Source of the DNA: an uncultured Rhizobium sp.
GTDB taxonomy: Bacteria; Pseudomonadota; Alphaproteobacteria; Rhizobiales; Rhizobiaceae
NCBI GenBank assembly: GCA_945952315.1
Contig: CAMFIE010000011.1
Coordinates: 1-51,637 of the forward strand
Length of the DNA stretch: 51,637 bases
Direction of reading: 5' to 3'
This document shows positions 38,465 to 47,949 of this stretch, piece after piece (position 1 is the first letter of the stretch; each line of letters begins with the position of its first letter). The notes under the pieces were generated by a model. The model saw only the letters and a list, made by a program, of their open reading frames with translations, ran no database searches and was not told the origin of the DNA. Both the position numbers and the translations under genes were made by a program.

Positions 38465-41400
38465 ATGTCCGCAGCTCCGTCCGGTTCCAGCTTCAATCTC
38501 TCGCGCTGGGCAATCCAGCATCCGAGCATCATCCGCTTCCTGTTCGGCCTGATCCTGATCATGGGCGTGCTGGGCGTGATGCGCATGGGCCAGAAGGAAG
38601 ATCCGGATTTCACCTTCCGCGTGATGATCATCCAGGCCGCATGGCCGGGCGCCTCCATCGAGGACATGCAGGATCAGGTGGTCAACAAGATCGAGCGCAA
38701 GCTGCAGGAAACGCCGCATCTCGACTATATCCGCTCCTTCTCGCGCGCCGGAACCGCCATCATCACCGTCGCGATCAAGGGTGATGCCAACAGTGCTGCG
38801 GTGAAGGATGCCTTCTATCAGGTGCGCAAGAAGGTGGGCGATATCCGCGGCGAGCTGCCGTCAGGCCTCTACGGCCCCTATTTCAACGATGAATTCGGCG
38901 ACACCTACATCACGCTCCATGCGCTGACCGGCGATGGCTTCAGCTATCCGGAAATGAAGAAGCTCGCGATCAGTGCCCGCGACATGCTGCTGCAGACGCC
39001 CGGCGTGGAAAAAGCCGTGATCCTTGGCGACCAGCCGCAGAAAATCTTCATCGACGTGTCTACCAAGGCGCTGGCGGAACGGGGTCTCACCGTCCTCGAC
39101 CTGCAAAAGGCGCTGGCCGGACAGAATGACATGGACCCGGCCGGAACCGTGCAGACGGCAGAACGCTCCGTGCGCATCTCGGTCGATGGCGGGGTGACGA
39201 CCGTCGACGATATCAAGGCGCTGCGCCTGCGCGCCGGAAACCAGATTTTCCGCCTTGGCGATATCGCCGCCGTCTCCGAGGGGCTTGAGGATCCGCCCGC
39301 CCGCAAGTTCCGCTTCAATGGTGCCGATGCGGTGGAAATCGGCGTGGTGATGGCCAAGGGCTTCAAGGTCACCGATGTCGGCAATGCGGTGGAAGCCACC
39401 TATGCCCGTTTCGAAAAGACCCTGCCGCTCGGTGTTTCCGTCGGCCAGATTTCCAATCAACCGGAAGTGGTGCGCGAGGCGATGGGCGAGTTCACGCAGG
39501 CGCTGATGGAGGCGCTCGCCATCGTGCTCGTCGTTTCGCTCTTGTCGATCGGCTGGCGGTCCGGTCTGGTGATCGCGATCACGATCCCGCTGGTGCTGGC
39601 TGCAACCTTCGCGGTGATGGACCAGCTCGGCATCGAATTGCAGCGCATCTCGCTCGGCGCGCTGATCATCGCGCTCGGCCTTCTGGTCGACGATGCGATG
39701 ATCGTGGTGGAACTGATGGAGCGCAAGCTCGAGGAAGGCCTGCCGAAGCTCGAAGCCGCAAGCTTTGCCTATAGCTCGACCGCCTTTCCGATGCTGACCG
39801 GCACGCTGATCACCACCGCAGGCTTCATCCCCGTCGGCTTTGCCGCCTCGACGGCGGGCGAATATGTCTCCTCGCTGTTCTATGTGGTCGGCATCGCGCT
39901 GATCTGTTCGTGGATTGTCGCGGTCTATTTCACGCCCTGGTTCGGCTACATGATCCTGAAGCATCGCCCGCATGAGGAAGGCGAGCTGCGCGACGTGTTT
40001 TCCTCGCCCTTCTACCAGCGCCTGCGCGCAACCGTGACCTTCGCCGTCAATCACCGGGTTCTGGTGCTGGTGGCCACCGTCATCATCTTCGTGCTCAGCC
40101 TCGGCGCTTTCCGCTTCATCCCGCAGAATTTCTTCCCGCAATCCTCGCGACCGGAAATCCTGGTTGACATGTGGCTGCCGGAAGGCACCGCCATCGGCGA
40201 GGTGGAACGTCAGGCCAAGGCGCTGGAAAAGCAGATCCTCGATGATCAGGACAAGACCTTCATTGCGACCTTTATCGGCGAAGGTGCCCCGCGCTTCTTC
40301 CTGCCGCTCGATCAGCAGTTGCGCAATCCGAATTTCGCCCAGCTTCTGGTGATGGCGAAGGACGTGGACAGCCGCGAGCGGCTGATCCTGAAGCTGCGCG
40401 GCATTCTGGCAAAGGATTTCCCGACCGTGCGCTCCAAGGTGGACCGCCTGTTCCTCGGCCCGCCGGTCGGCTGGCCGGTGCAGATGCGCGTCGCCGGTCC
40501 CGACCGCGAGGAGGTGCGCCGCATTGCCGATCAGGTAAAGGACATCTATCGCCAGAACCCGATGCTGAGCGCCATTCATGACGACTGGCTGGAGCCGGTG
40601 CCCGCGATGAAGCTGGTGATCGATCAGGACCGGGCGCGCGCGCTTGGTGTGACCTCGCAGCGCGTGCGCCAGATGCTGCAGATGGCGATGAGCGGCGTTC
40701 CGCTCTCCGAATTCCGCTCCGGCGAAGAAACGATTGCCATTGTCGCCCGCGAGCCGGCCGATAGCCGCAGCCTGCTTTCGGCAGTGAATTCCGTCTATGT
40801 TCCGACCGATCTCGGCCGCTTCGTGCCCGTCTCGCAGGTGGCGCATGTGGAGCCGGTGATGGAAAACGGCATCGAATGGCGGCGCAACCGCATGCCGACC
40901 ATCACGGTCCGGGCGCTGGTGCCGGATACGGTCCAGTCCAATGATGTGACGCTGAAGGTCTTTGCGGATCTGAAGCCGCTGCGCGACAGCCTGCCTGCCG
41001 GGTACACGATTGAAATTCAGGGCGGAGTGGAAGAATCCACCGTCAGCCAGCAATCCATCGCCGCCAAGGTGCCGGTGATGCTGATCGTCACCGTGCTGCT
41101 GCTGATGGTGCAGCTGCAGCATTTCGGCAAGGCGATGCTCGTGCTTGCGACCGGCCCGCTCGGCATCATCGGGGCTGCCGCCGCGCTGCTGATCTCCGGC
41201 GCGCCTTTCGGCTTCGTCGCCATCCTCGGCGTGATCGCGCTGCTCGGCATCATCATCCGCAACTCGATCATCCTTGTCGACCAGATCGACCAGGATCTTG
41301 CCGCGGGCGTTGACCGGCGCGAGGCAATCATCGGCTCTACGGTGCGCCGCTTCCGGCCAATCGTGCTGACGGCCATGACGGCCGTGCTGGCGCTGATCCC

Positions 41401-41542
41401 GATTTCACGCGGTGCCTTCTGGGGCCCGCTCGCCTATGCAATGATGGGTGGTATTCTGGTTGCGACCGTCTTGACGGTTCTGGTGCTGCCTGCTGCCTAT
41501 GCCCTGTTTTTCGGCCGTGAACCCCGGCAAAAAGCGGCCTGA
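38465..41542 (+). CDS. RND efflux transporter (AcrB/HAE1-like inner-membrane pump)
   Basis: 1025 residues, the standard length. First membrane helix RFLFGLILIMGVLGVMRMGQ; two large periplasmic loops; transmembrane helix 4 carries the proton-relay pair in LVDDAMIVVELMERKL (D409, D410). Helix-rich second half with LVLVATVIIFVLSLGAFRFIPQ and C-terminal MMGGILVATVLTVLVLPAAYALFF. It exports lipophilic compounds using the proton gradient together with the adaptor encoded upstream. The short acidic-poor N-terminus and IEDMQDQVVNKIERKLQETP region resemble the VexF/CmeB-like alphaproteobacterial subgroup; the substrate is unknown. Confidence 0.94.
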   Translation: MSAAPSGSSFNLSRWAIQHPSIIRFLFGLILIMGVLGVMRMGQKEDPDFTFRVMIIQAAWPGASIEDMQDQVVNKIERKLQETPHLDYIRSFSRAGTAIITVAIKGDANSAAVKDAFYQVRKKVGDIRGELPSGLYGPYFNDEFGDTYITLHALTGDGFSYPEMKKLAISARDMLLQTPGVEKAVILGDQPQKIFIDVSTKALAERGLTVLDLQKALAGQNDMDPAGTVQTAERSVRISVDGGVTTVDDIKALRLRAGNQIFRLGDIAAVSEGLEDPPARKFRFNGADAVEIGVVMAKGFKVTDVGNAVEATYARFEKTLPLGVSVGQISNQPEVVREAMGEFTQALMEALAIVLVVSLLSIGWRSGLVIAITIPLVLAATFAVMDQLGIELQRISLGALIIALGLLVDDAMIVVELMERKLEEGLPKLEAASFAYSSTAFPMLTGTLITTAGFIPVGFAASTAGEYVSSLFYVVGIALICSWIVAVYFTPWFGYMILKHRPHEEGELRDVFSSPFYQRLRATVTFAVNHRVLVLVATVIIFVLSLGAFRFIPQNFFPQSSRPEILVDMWLPEGTAIGEVERQAKALEKQILDDQDKTFIATFIGEGAPRFFLPLDQQLRNPNFAQLLVMAKDVDSRERLILKLRGILAKDFPTVRSKVDRLFLGPPVGWPVQMRVAGPDREEVRRIADQVKDIYRQNPMLSAIHDDWLEPVPAMKLVIDQDRARALGVTSQRVRQMLQMAMSGVPLSEFRSGEETIAIVAREPADSRSLLSAVNSVYVPTDLGRFVPVSQVAHVEPVMENGIEWRRNRMPTITVRALVPDTVQSNDVTLKVFADLKPLRDSLPAGYTIEIQGGVEESTVSQQSIAAKVPVMLIVTVLLLMVQLQHFGKAMLVLATGPLGIIGAAAALLISGAPFGFVAILGVIALLGIIIRNSIILVDQIDQDLAAGVDRREAIIGSTVRRFRPIVLTAMTAVLALIPISRGAFWGPLAYAMMGGILVATVLTVLVLPAAYALFFGREPRQKAA

Positions 41543-41621
41543 AACGGGACGGCGTAAGGAGTTTGTACACCACAAGGTGGAAATCACCGCTCCCAACGGC
41601 CATTTTGTACCGTTTTGATGC

Positions 41622-41655
41622 GGCGAGGGGCAGATATGGCCCCCCGCCTTCACGC
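41622..41655 (+). terminator. Probable terminator after the RND operon
   Basis: GGCGAGGGGC (41622-41631) pairs with GCCCCCCGCC (41639-41648) with one mismatch; TT follows directly and a T5 run follows ten bases later. It lies 80 bp after the pump stop codon. Confidence 0.5.
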
Positions 41656-41722
41656 CTTTTTATAATTCGCTGTTCTATCCCTCACGTATGGCATCTGTCA
41701 TAGGATCCGTGAGGATGAAAGA

Positions 41723-43438
41723 ATGAACAATCCGCGTTTCGGCCAGGGCTTGAACAGCCTGCGAATCCGTTTCACCATCATGACCGCGGTCTTCGGTTTG
41801 ATCATCGCGACCTGCGGGCTGATCTGGAGCGTTCAGAATGCCGGCATGACGGGCACGCTCATCATGCTTGGCGCGCTGATCGCCTCTTCTTCCTTTGCCA
41901 CGTTCTTCATGACCGGCAAGCTTACCCGGCCCATTGAAAACCTGCGTGCCACCACGGAAGCGATTGCACGCGGCAAATTCGATGCGCATGTGGACGTGGA
42001 GTGCCAGTGCGAGGTGGGCGGTCTTGCCGACAGCTTCCAGCTGATGGTGAAGCGTCTGAATGCCAATGTCTCGCGCATCAACACACTGGCCTATGAGGAC
42101 GGGGTGACGGGCCTGCCGAACCGGGCCGTGCTGCAGGAGGTTCTCGGCAAGATCACGCCCCTTCCGGGCGCGCTGCTGTTCATCGATCTCGACCGTTTCA
42201 AGCATGTCAATGACGTGCATGGCCACCAGACAGGCGACCGCCTGCTGCGCGAAGCCGCAGACCGCATCATTTCCGAAGGGCTTGCGATCACCAGCGAGAA
42301 TGTGCGCTTCTGCGTGACCAGCCAGAGCTTCACCGACCATGCCGACAGCGAATGCCGGATGCTGTACCGGTTCGCCGGTGACGAGTTCATCGCCATCGTG
42401 CGCGGCGTGCTTTCCCATGACGAGCTTGCCGATATGGCGGGCCGTATCGTCAATGCCATGAGCCAGCCCTTCGAAATCGATGACCGCTCGATCCAGATCG
42501 GCGCTTCCGTCGGCATCGCGCTGATGGGTGTCGACAGCAAGGACCCGGCGGAAATCATCAAGTTTGCAGATCTCGCCATGTATGAGGCCAAGCGACAGGG
42601 TCGCGGCCAGTTCTCCTTCTTCGACGATCACATGCGCCGCCGCGCGCTGGAGCGGGCGGAGCTGGAAGCGGAATTTGCCAATGCGATCGTGGACGAGCAG
42701 CTGACGGTCTTTTTCCAGCCGAAATTCCGCATGTCCGACAATCGCCGCGATGGCGTGGAGGCGCTGGTTCGCTGGAAACATCCCACCCGCGGCTTGCTGA
42801 CGCCGGGCTCGTTCCTCGATATCGTCTCCTCCGCTGGCTACACCGAAAAGATCGGGCGCGAAGTGCTGCGCCTATCCGCCGAGCAGGCCCGCATCTGGCG
42901 CAGCCAGGGCATTTTCGACCGGATATCGGTCAACATCTGCCCGTCGCAGTTTGCCGACGAGAAATTCGCGGAAAACCTGATCGCAGGCGTCAAGGCGCTG
43001 GGCGTGAAGCCAGAAGACTTCGAGCTTGAAATCACCGAACGCGTCGCCATGTCGGATGCACAGCTTGCCGAGGCGCATCTGCGCCAGCTGAAGAGCGTCG
43101 GCTTCCATGTGGCAATTGACGATTTCGGCGTCGGCTATTCCAATCTCTCGCAGCTCTGCCGGCTGCCCTTCGACTGCCTGAAGATCGACCGCTCGCTGAT
43201 CGAGGATATCGAAACCGATCTCAATGCCCGCACCATTGTCGGGGCCGCCATCGCCATGGCGCATGGTCTGGGCCACAAGGTGGTGGCCGAAGGGGTGGAA
43301 ACCGAAGGCCAGTTGCAGGTGATCCGCATGCTTGGTTGCGACAGCGTGCAGGGCTATCTTCTCGGCCGCCCGATGCCCGGTGCGCAGATCACCCACGAGG
43401 TCGATGACACGCCGGTTACCCTTCCGCTTGCCAGCTGA
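41723..43438 (+). CDS. Membrane-bound GGDEF-EAL cyclic-di-GMP enzyme
   Basis: 571 residues. Two N-terminal membrane helices (FTIMTAVFGLIIATCGLIW and LIMLGALIASSSFATFFM) lead into a HAMP-like segment (KLTRPIENLRATTEAIARGKF). The GGDEF domain has DGVTGLPNRAVL and the signature AGDEF (about residues 218-222), an active variant in many enzymes. An insertion of about 25 residues precedes it (SENVRFCVTSQSFTDHADSE). The EAL domain has EALVRW (E346), NICPSQF, LEITERVA, IDDFGVGYSNL, KIDRSLI and VVAEGVET, so the phosphodiesterase residues look complete. The net activity, synthesis or breakdown of c-di-GMP, cannot be decided. GAGGA upstream is the ribosome-binding site. Confidence 0.93.
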   Translation: MNNPRFGQGLNSLRIRFTIMTAVFGLIIATCGLIWSVQNAGMTGTLIMLGALIASSSFATFFMTGKLTRPIENLRATTEAIARGKFDAHVDVECQCEVGGLADSFQLMVKRLNANVSRINTLAYEDGVTGLPNRAVLQEVLGKITPLPGALLFIDLDRFKHVNDVHGHQTGDRLLREAADRIISEGLAITSENVRFCVTSQSFTDHADSECRMLYRFAGDEFIAIVRGVLSHDELADMAGRIVNAMSQPFEIDDRSIQIGASVGIALMGVDSKDPAEIIKFADLAMYEAKRQGRGQFSFFDDHMRRRALERAELEAEFANAIVDEQLTVFFQPKFRMSDNRRDGVEALVRWKHPTRGLLTPGSFLDIVSSAGYTEKIGREVLRLSAEQARIWRSQGIFDRISVNICPSQFADEKFAENLIAGVKALGVKPEDFELEITERVAMSDAQLAEAHLRQLKSVGFHVAIDDFGVGYSNLSQLCRLPFDCLKIDRSLIEDIETDLNARTIVGAAIAMAHGLGHKVVAEGVETEGQLQVIRMLGCDSVQGYLLGRPMPGAQITHEVDDTPVTLPLAS

Positions 43439-43501
43439 GGCAGTAGGAAGAGACGGTTGCCTGTGCTAAGCGGGAGGCGAGTTTCCTCCCGCAGGTGATC
43501 C

Positions 43502-44278
43502 ATGCCGCGCCTTGCCGCCAATCTTTCGCTGCTCTTTACCGAATGGCCGTTTCTGGACCGGTTCGCGGCCGCAGCTGACGCAGGCTTTCGTGCCGTGGAA
43601 TTCCTGTTTCCCTATGATCATCCGGCAGAGCGGATTGCCACCGCCTTGCAGGCAAACGGGCTGAAACAGGTGCTCTTCAACCTGCCGCCCGGCGACTGGC
43701 AGGCCGGCGAGCGTGGCCTTGCCGCCCTGCCCGGCCGAAAGAGCGACTTTGCCGAAGGGGTCAGGCGGGCAATCGACTATGCCCGGATCCTCGGTACACC
43801 GCGCCTGCACATGATGGCCGGACTGGCCGACCGGTCGGATGCGCACGCGGTTGCCGCCTACAGGGCCAACCTTTCCCATGCGGGCGCCGCGCTCGGCGAT
43901 GCCGGGCTGGAGCTCACCATCGAGCCGATCAACCGGCGCAGCATGCCCGGCTATTTCCTCGATGATTTTCCCGCCGCCGTCGCCTTCATCCGCGAATGCG
44001 GCCTTGCGAATGTCCGCCTGCAATTCGATATCTTCCACCGCCAGATCCTGCATGGCGATGTGCTTGTGGCGCTCGGGGAGCTGATGCCGCTGATTGGCCA
44101 TGTGCAGATCGCCGCCGTTCCGCACCGGCACGAACCCACAACCGGAGAGTTAAACGACGGGCTCATTCTGGACGCGCTCGACCAGCTTTCCTACGAAGGT
44201 TATGTTGGTTGCGAATATTTTCCACACGCGCAAACCGTGCAGGGCCTTCATTGGGCAGAGCGATTTCTTTTCAGCTGA
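43502..44278 (+). CDS. hyi: Hydroxypyruvate isomerase-like protein (Hyi/OtnI family)
   Basis: 258 residues, TIM-barrel sugar isomerase fold. It starts MPRLAANLSLLFTEWPFLDR, the family opening. The catalytic glutamates expected for Hyi are present at E141 (LTIEPINRR) and E238 (YVGCEYFPH), with metal ligands in RLQFDIFHRQ and HVQIAAVPHRHEP. The family isomerises hydroxypyruvate to tartronate semialdehyde or, in OtnI, 2-oxo-tetronates. No glyoxylate carboligase or tartronate semialdehyde reductase lies nearby, so the pathway is open. AGGTG gives a weak ribosome-binding site. Confidence 0.88.
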   Translation: MPRLAANLSLLFTEWPFLDRFAAAADAGFRAVEFLFPYDHPAERIATALQANGLKQVLFNLPPGDWQAGERGLAALPGRKSDFAEGVRRAIDYARILGTPRLHMMAGLADRSDAHAVAAYRANLSHAGAALGDAGLELTIEPINRRSMPGYFLDDFPAAVAFIRECGLANVRLQFDIFHRQILHGDVLVALGELMPLIGHVQIAAVPHRHEPTTGELNDGLILDALDQLSYEGYVGCEYFPHAQTVQGLHWAERFLFS

Positions 44279-44375
44279 GGGTGGAAATACCCGCTATGCG
44301 GGGAATGCGGATTTTCACAAGAAATCACCTAGCATTTATCATAATTCGTGTCATAACAGGACAACGAGCACCGTT

Positions 44376-44394
44376 TTACATCCATTCGATGTAA
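44376..44394. promoter_or_regulatory. Inverted repeat upstream of the LysR-type gene
   Basis: TTACATC (44376-44382) and GATGTAA (44388-44394) surround a 5-bp centre inside an AT-rich interval (44279-44428), 34 bp before the regulator ATG. It has the form of a LysR-type autoregulatory site (T-N-A with dyad symmetry). Confidence 0.4.
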
Positions 44395-44428
44395 GAAAAG
44401 CGCCCAATACCTGATTGTGTGAGACGAG

Positions 44429-45367
44429 ATGCGGCCACTGAAACGCCTTAACTTTCGGTCACTGCAGGCTTTTGAAGCCGTTTCCCGACACATGTCCGTA
44501 TCCCATGCCGCCGAAGAACTTGGCATAACGCAAAGCGCGGTCAGTCATCAGATCAGACAACTTAGCGAAGAACTCGGCGAAAAGCTTCTGGTCAAGCAGG
44601 GCCGCGGCGTGGTGCTCACACCGGCAGGCTCGAAGCTTGCCCAGCGGCTGCAGGCTGCCTTTACCGATATCGGCCGTTCGGTGAACGAGGTGATTGGCGG
44701 CGAGCGTGGCCGGGTGCGGATTGCCGTATGCTGCACCTTCGGTCCGGGCTGGCTCATTCCGCGCCTGCCGCGCTTTCGCGCGCTCAATCCGAACTTCGAG
44801 CTGCAGCTTTCCCTGAAGGACAAGGAAACGGAACTGACCGATGCCATTGCTGATGCCTTCATCACCGGCAGGCCGCGGGAACCGGGCTTTACCACAATGC
44901 TGATCCGCGAGGAGCGGCTTGTGGCGGTCTCCCTTCCAGAGCTTGCCTGCGGTTTCGGACAGGACCTGCCGCTGGTGACGACCCAGACGCAACCCTGCAA
45001 GACCGGCAATGACTGGCGGCAGTTCGTGCGCATCGCGGGCCTTGATATCGACGGGCCACCGGGTGGCCACTGGCTGCTCGCCACCCATTTCATGCTGGCC
45101 CTTGCCATGGCAAAGGCAGGTCTCGGCGCTGCCCTGGTGCCGGATTTTCTGGTGCAGAAGGAGCTTGGCGACGGATCGCTCGTGCGTCTGGCCGATGCCT
45201 TCATGCCGACCGGCGACGACTATTATCTCTACATCAAGGAAGGCCGCAAGAACGAGCCGGCGCTCGAAAATCTCGCCCGCTGGTTCCGGCTCGAAGCCCT
45301 GCGCGACAGCCTGCCGGAGCCGATTGCGCGAAAGCCGATGCGGCTTGGCGCGAGTGCCGCGCGCTAG
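44429..45367 (+). CDS. LysR-type transcriptional regulator, GcvA-like
   Basis: 312 residues. The N-terminal helix-turn-helix follows the GcvA pattern: LNFRSLQAFEAVSRHMSVSHAAEELGITQSAVSHQIRQL. The effector-binding domain (residues about 92-300) has VRIAVCCTFGPGWLIPRLPRF and the late GGHWLLATHFMLALAMAKAGLGAALVP segment. GcvA regulates glycine cleavage in E. coli, but this subgroup is broad and the target is unknown; the upstream hyi-like gene is a candidate. Its TAG stop shares the palindrome CTAG with the TAG of the convergent histidine kinase gene. Confidence 0.9.
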   Translation: MRPLKRLNFRSLQAFEAVSRHMSVSHAAEELGITQSAVSHQIRQLSEELGEKLLVKQGRGVVLTPAGSKLAQRLQAAFTDIGRSVNEVIGGERGRVRIAVCCTFGPGWLIPRLPRFRALNPNFELQLSLKDKETELTDAIADAFITGRPREPGFTTMLIREERLVAVSLPELACGFGQDLPLVTTQTQPCKTGNDWRQFVRIAGLDIDGPPGGHWLLATHFMLALAMAKAGLGAALVPDFLVQKELGDGSLVRLADAFMPTGDDYYLYIKEGRKNEPALENLARWFRLEALRDSLPEPIARKPMRLGASAAR

Positions 45368-46722
45368 ATCACAGGCGCCAGTGCCTTCACGCTCACGCGC
45401 ACCTCAAGCCCGCCAAGCGGGGAGCGGCCGAAGGAAAGCGCGCCGTCATAGGCTTCCACAAGATCCTTGACGATGGCAAGGCCGAAGCCGGTTCCGGCGA
45501 CCGCCTCGTCCAGCCGGTGGCCGCGTGCGACATCGAGCGCGGTTGCCTGATCGGGCAGGCCCGGCCCGTCATCGCCCACCGTCAGCCGCAACATGCCACC
45601 GTCGACCCGCAGGGTAATGTCCACCGCGCTCTTTGCCCATTTGCGGGCATTGTCGAGGATATTGCCGCAGATTTCCATGAAATCGGCCTCATCCACCTGA
45701 GCGAAAGCCACATCCGGACCATCAAACCGGTAGGTGAGGCCGGAATGGGCGGAAATGCGCTGCATGGTCGCAACCAGTTGACGGGTCGTGGCCGCAAGAT
45801 CGGCGCGCCCCTTGCTCTGTGCGGCGGCAAGACCGGCCCGCGCCTGCGCCAGCGTCCGTCGCACATGCGCATCCATCCGCCCCACCTCGGCACGGATCGT
45901 TTCGGCCGCCTCGTGCTCGCCGCGCCGCTCCAGCTCGCGGGCAACCGTATCGAGCACGGCAAGCGGTGTCTTCAGCCCGTGGGCAAGATCACCAGCCCTT
46001 GCCCGTGCCGAGCCGAGCTGCGAATCCCGCTTCAGGATCAGGGCGTTGAGATCATCCACCAGCGGCTGGATTTCGGAGGGGAAATCCCCCTCGATCAGTT
46101 GCGCATCCCGGCTGTGCACCGCGCCAAGGGCGGAACGCAGCGTATCGAGGGGCGCAAGCCCGAAGCGCAGGAAGGTCCAGACCGCACCGATCAGCGCCAG
46201 CGCAAGCACGGCCATCGACGGCCCCATCGCATAGAGGAACTCGCGCCGCGCCTCGGCGATCTGCGTATCTTCGAGCGCCACCATGATATCCACCGCCTGC
46301 TCGCCGGACGGTGTCGCGATGCGGATCGTCTGCTGCTCACCCAGCAGCAGGCGTCCGTTCGGCCCGGCAAAATGCAAGTTTTCGTAGCGCACGCCGCTCG
46401 GCATCCAGGTGAGCTGCTGATCCCAGAGCGACTGCGAGCGCAGCTCGACGGCACCCTTTCGGCCGATCTGCCAGTAAAAGCCGCCATAGGGCATGGTGAA
46501 GCGCGGATCCTGCGGCTCAACCGTCAGCACTGGCTGATTGTCGTCGCCGATCTCGAGATCGCCGATCAGCGCGCGCATCTGGTCTTCCACATCGAAGGCC
46601 GCAACCCGTTCCACGGTGCGGCCGACGATGAATTCCAGCCCGACACCGGCCATGGCAAAGGCCACGATGATGGCGGCGATCGCACCGAAGGTCAGCCGGA
46701 CACGCAGCGACCGGCGGTTCAC
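45364..46722 (-). CDS. Sensor histidine kinase of a two-component pair
   Basis: 452 residues. First membrane helix LTFGAIAAIIVAFAMAGVGLEF, periplasmic sensor of about 125 residues, second helix MAVLALALIGAVWTFLRFG (about 170-188), HAMP-like linker. The HisKA box GDLAHGLKTPLAVL has phospho-accepting H248. The ATPase domain has the N box CGNILDNARKWA (N354, N358), DDGPGLP and GTGFGLAIV. The start is GTG at 46722, overlapping the response-regulator stop as GTGA. The sequence resembles the QseC/PhoQ/FeuQ side of the EnvZ superfamily. With the PepSY protein upstream, a periplasmic stimulus is likely. Confidence 0.92.
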   Translation of the reverse strand: MNRRSLRVRLTFGAIAAIIVAFAMAGVGLEFIVGRTVERVAAFDVEDQMRALIGDLEIGDDNQPVLTVEPQDPRFTMPYGGFYWQIGRKGAVELRSQSLWDQQLTWMPSGVRYENLHFAGPNGRLLLGEQQTIRIATPSGEQAVDIMVALEDTQIAEARREFLYAMGPSMAVLALALIGAVWTFLRFGLAPLDTLRSALGAVHSRDAQLIEGDFPSEIQPLVDDLNALILKRDSQLGSARARAGDLAHGLKTPLAVLDTVARELERRGEHEAAETIRAEVGRMDAHVRRTLAQARAGLAAAQSKGRADLAATTRQLVATMQRISAHSGLTYRFDGPDVAFAQVDEADFMEICGNILDNARKWAKSAVDITLRVDGGMLRLTVGDDGPGLPDQATALDVARGHRLDEAVAGTGFGLAIVKDLVEAYDGALSFGRSPLGGLEVRVSVKALAPVI

Positions 46723-47387
46723 CGCATCGCCTCCGGCGCGATGAAATAGCCCTGCCCGCGCCGGTTTTCGATCACCGGCGCACCGAGCTTGCGGCGAAGG
46801 CGTGCAATCACCACCTCGACCGCATTCGAATCCCGGTCGATGTCTTCCTCATAGATATGCGCGGAGATTTCGGCGGGCGAAAACACCTTGCCCGGATGAT
46901 GCATCAGATAGGTGAGAAGGCGGTATTCGAGCGGCGTGACGGAAACCGGCGTGCCAAGGCAGGTGACGGTGCGAAGCCGTGTATCGATCTCGATCACGCC
47001 ATTGGCAAGGATGGGCGAGGACTGGCCACCGCTGCGGCGCAGAAGTGCCCGTGCCCGCGCGATGAGCTCCTCCATGCGGAAAGGCTTGGTCAGATAGTCA
47101 TCCGCCCCGGCATCGATGCCGTCCACCTTTTCCCGCCAGGAATCGCGGGCCGTCAGGATCAGCACCGGCATGCCGCGCCCTTCCGCCCGCCAGCGCTTCA
47201 GCACCGAAAAGCCATCCATGCGCGGCAGGCCGAGATCGAGGATCACCAGATCGAATTCCTCGGTATCGCCCCGGAACCAGGCATCCTCGCCGTCACTGGA
47301 AATGGTGACCGCATAGTTCTGGGCCACCAGCGTGCGGCGCAGATCCTCTGCCAGCCGCGCTTCATCTTCCACGATCAGGACCCGCAC
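46719..47387 (-). CDS. OmpR/QseB-type response regulator
   Basis: 222 residues. Receiver: MRVLIVEDEARLAEDLRRTL, phosphoacceptor Asp in LVILDLGLPRMDGFSVL, LTARDSW and KPFRMEELI. The C-terminal winged helix shows TPLEYRLLTYLMHHPGKVFS and RDSNAVEVVIARLRRKLG. A GTG start at 47387 lies 1 bp after the PepSY stop. Similar in look to FeuP and QseB regulators of rhizobia. Co-transcribed with the PepSY protein and the kinase, and divergent from the Pls-like synthetase, which is a possible target. Confidence 0.93.
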   Translation of the reverse strand: MRVLIVEDEARLAEDLRRTLVAQNYAVTISSDGEDAWFRGDTEEFDLVILDLGLPRMDGFSVLKRWRAEGRGMPVLILTARDSWREKVDGIDAGADDYLTKPFRMEELIARARALLRRSGGQSSPILANGVIEIDTRLRTVTCLGTPVSVTPLEYRLLTYLMHHPGKVFSPAEISAHIYEEDIDRDSNAVEVVIARLRRKLGAPVIENRRGQGYFIAPEAMR

Positions 47388-47388
47388 G

Positions 47389-47763
47389 TCACTTTCCTTC
47401 GATGATTTTCAGCGTCTTGCCGTCGATATCGAGATCGACACGGCGGCCATCGGCCTTCAGCACCCGCACATGATAGACCCAATGGGGCTTCTGATGGTGC
47501 AATTTGATGGCCACCACATCACCCGCTGCGGAATTGCGCACCGCCTCCAGCACCTCCCGCAGCGGCTCCACCTCGCCGGAGGCGACCAGCTGGCGGACCA
47601 GATCGTTGAAGGACTGGCGGTTGTGATTGGCGGGCGGATGTTTCGGCGCCGGGCGCTGCATTTCGGCAGCCGGGCTTGCCGCATGCACGGGCATGGCGAG
47701 CACAAGCGCCATGAACATTGCCCGTAATGCGCCTGCCACTGCTGCCATCATCCGTCCCGTCAT
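47389..47763 (-). CDS. Secreted PepSY-domain protein upstream of the two-component genes
   Basis: 124 residues. Signal peptide (MTGRMMAAVAGALRAMFMALVLAMPVHA, cleavage expected before ASPAAEM), a proline-rich stretch PAPKHPPANHN, then a PepSY-like domain (QSFNDLVRQLVASGEVEPLREVLEAV, VVAIKLHHQKPHWVYHVRVL, DLDIDGKTLKIIEGK). PepSY proteins encoded beside QseBC-type systems often act as periplasmic modulators of the kinase. In Sinorhizobium a small periplasmic protein, FeuN, restrains FeuQ; a comparable role here is inferred from position only. First gene of the three-gene unit; 186 bp separate it from the divergent synthetase. Confidence 0.85.
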   Translation of the reverse strand: MTGRMMAAVAGALRAMFMALVLAMPVHAASPAAEMQRPAPKHPPANHNRQSFNDLVRQLVASGEVEPLREVLEAVRNSAAGDVVAIKLHHQKPHWVYHVRVLKADGRRVDLDIDGKTLKIIEGK

Positions 47764-47949
47764 ACGCGATCCGTCCTGCGGATCTGGCCTTTCCATAACA
47801 GTAGACTAGCGACCCGAGACTTACAATTCGTCGTCAGCGGGCGACAGCCGACAGTAACGGGCAATTTCGTATGGTCTGCGCGAAGGGTGGAATTCCGGCA
47901 CCGGGCCGGATCACCCAAACAGGGCCTCACCGCCGAACGGACTGACATC

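Noticed and set aside
38861-41122. Long minus-strand open frame opposite the RND pump
   Set aside because: Shadow of the pump gene; no start signal or motif.
45364-45367. CTAG shared by the stop codons of the LysR and kinase genes as a special signal
   Set aside because: Overlapping convergent stops through CTAG arise by chance in compact genomes; no further structure supports a role.
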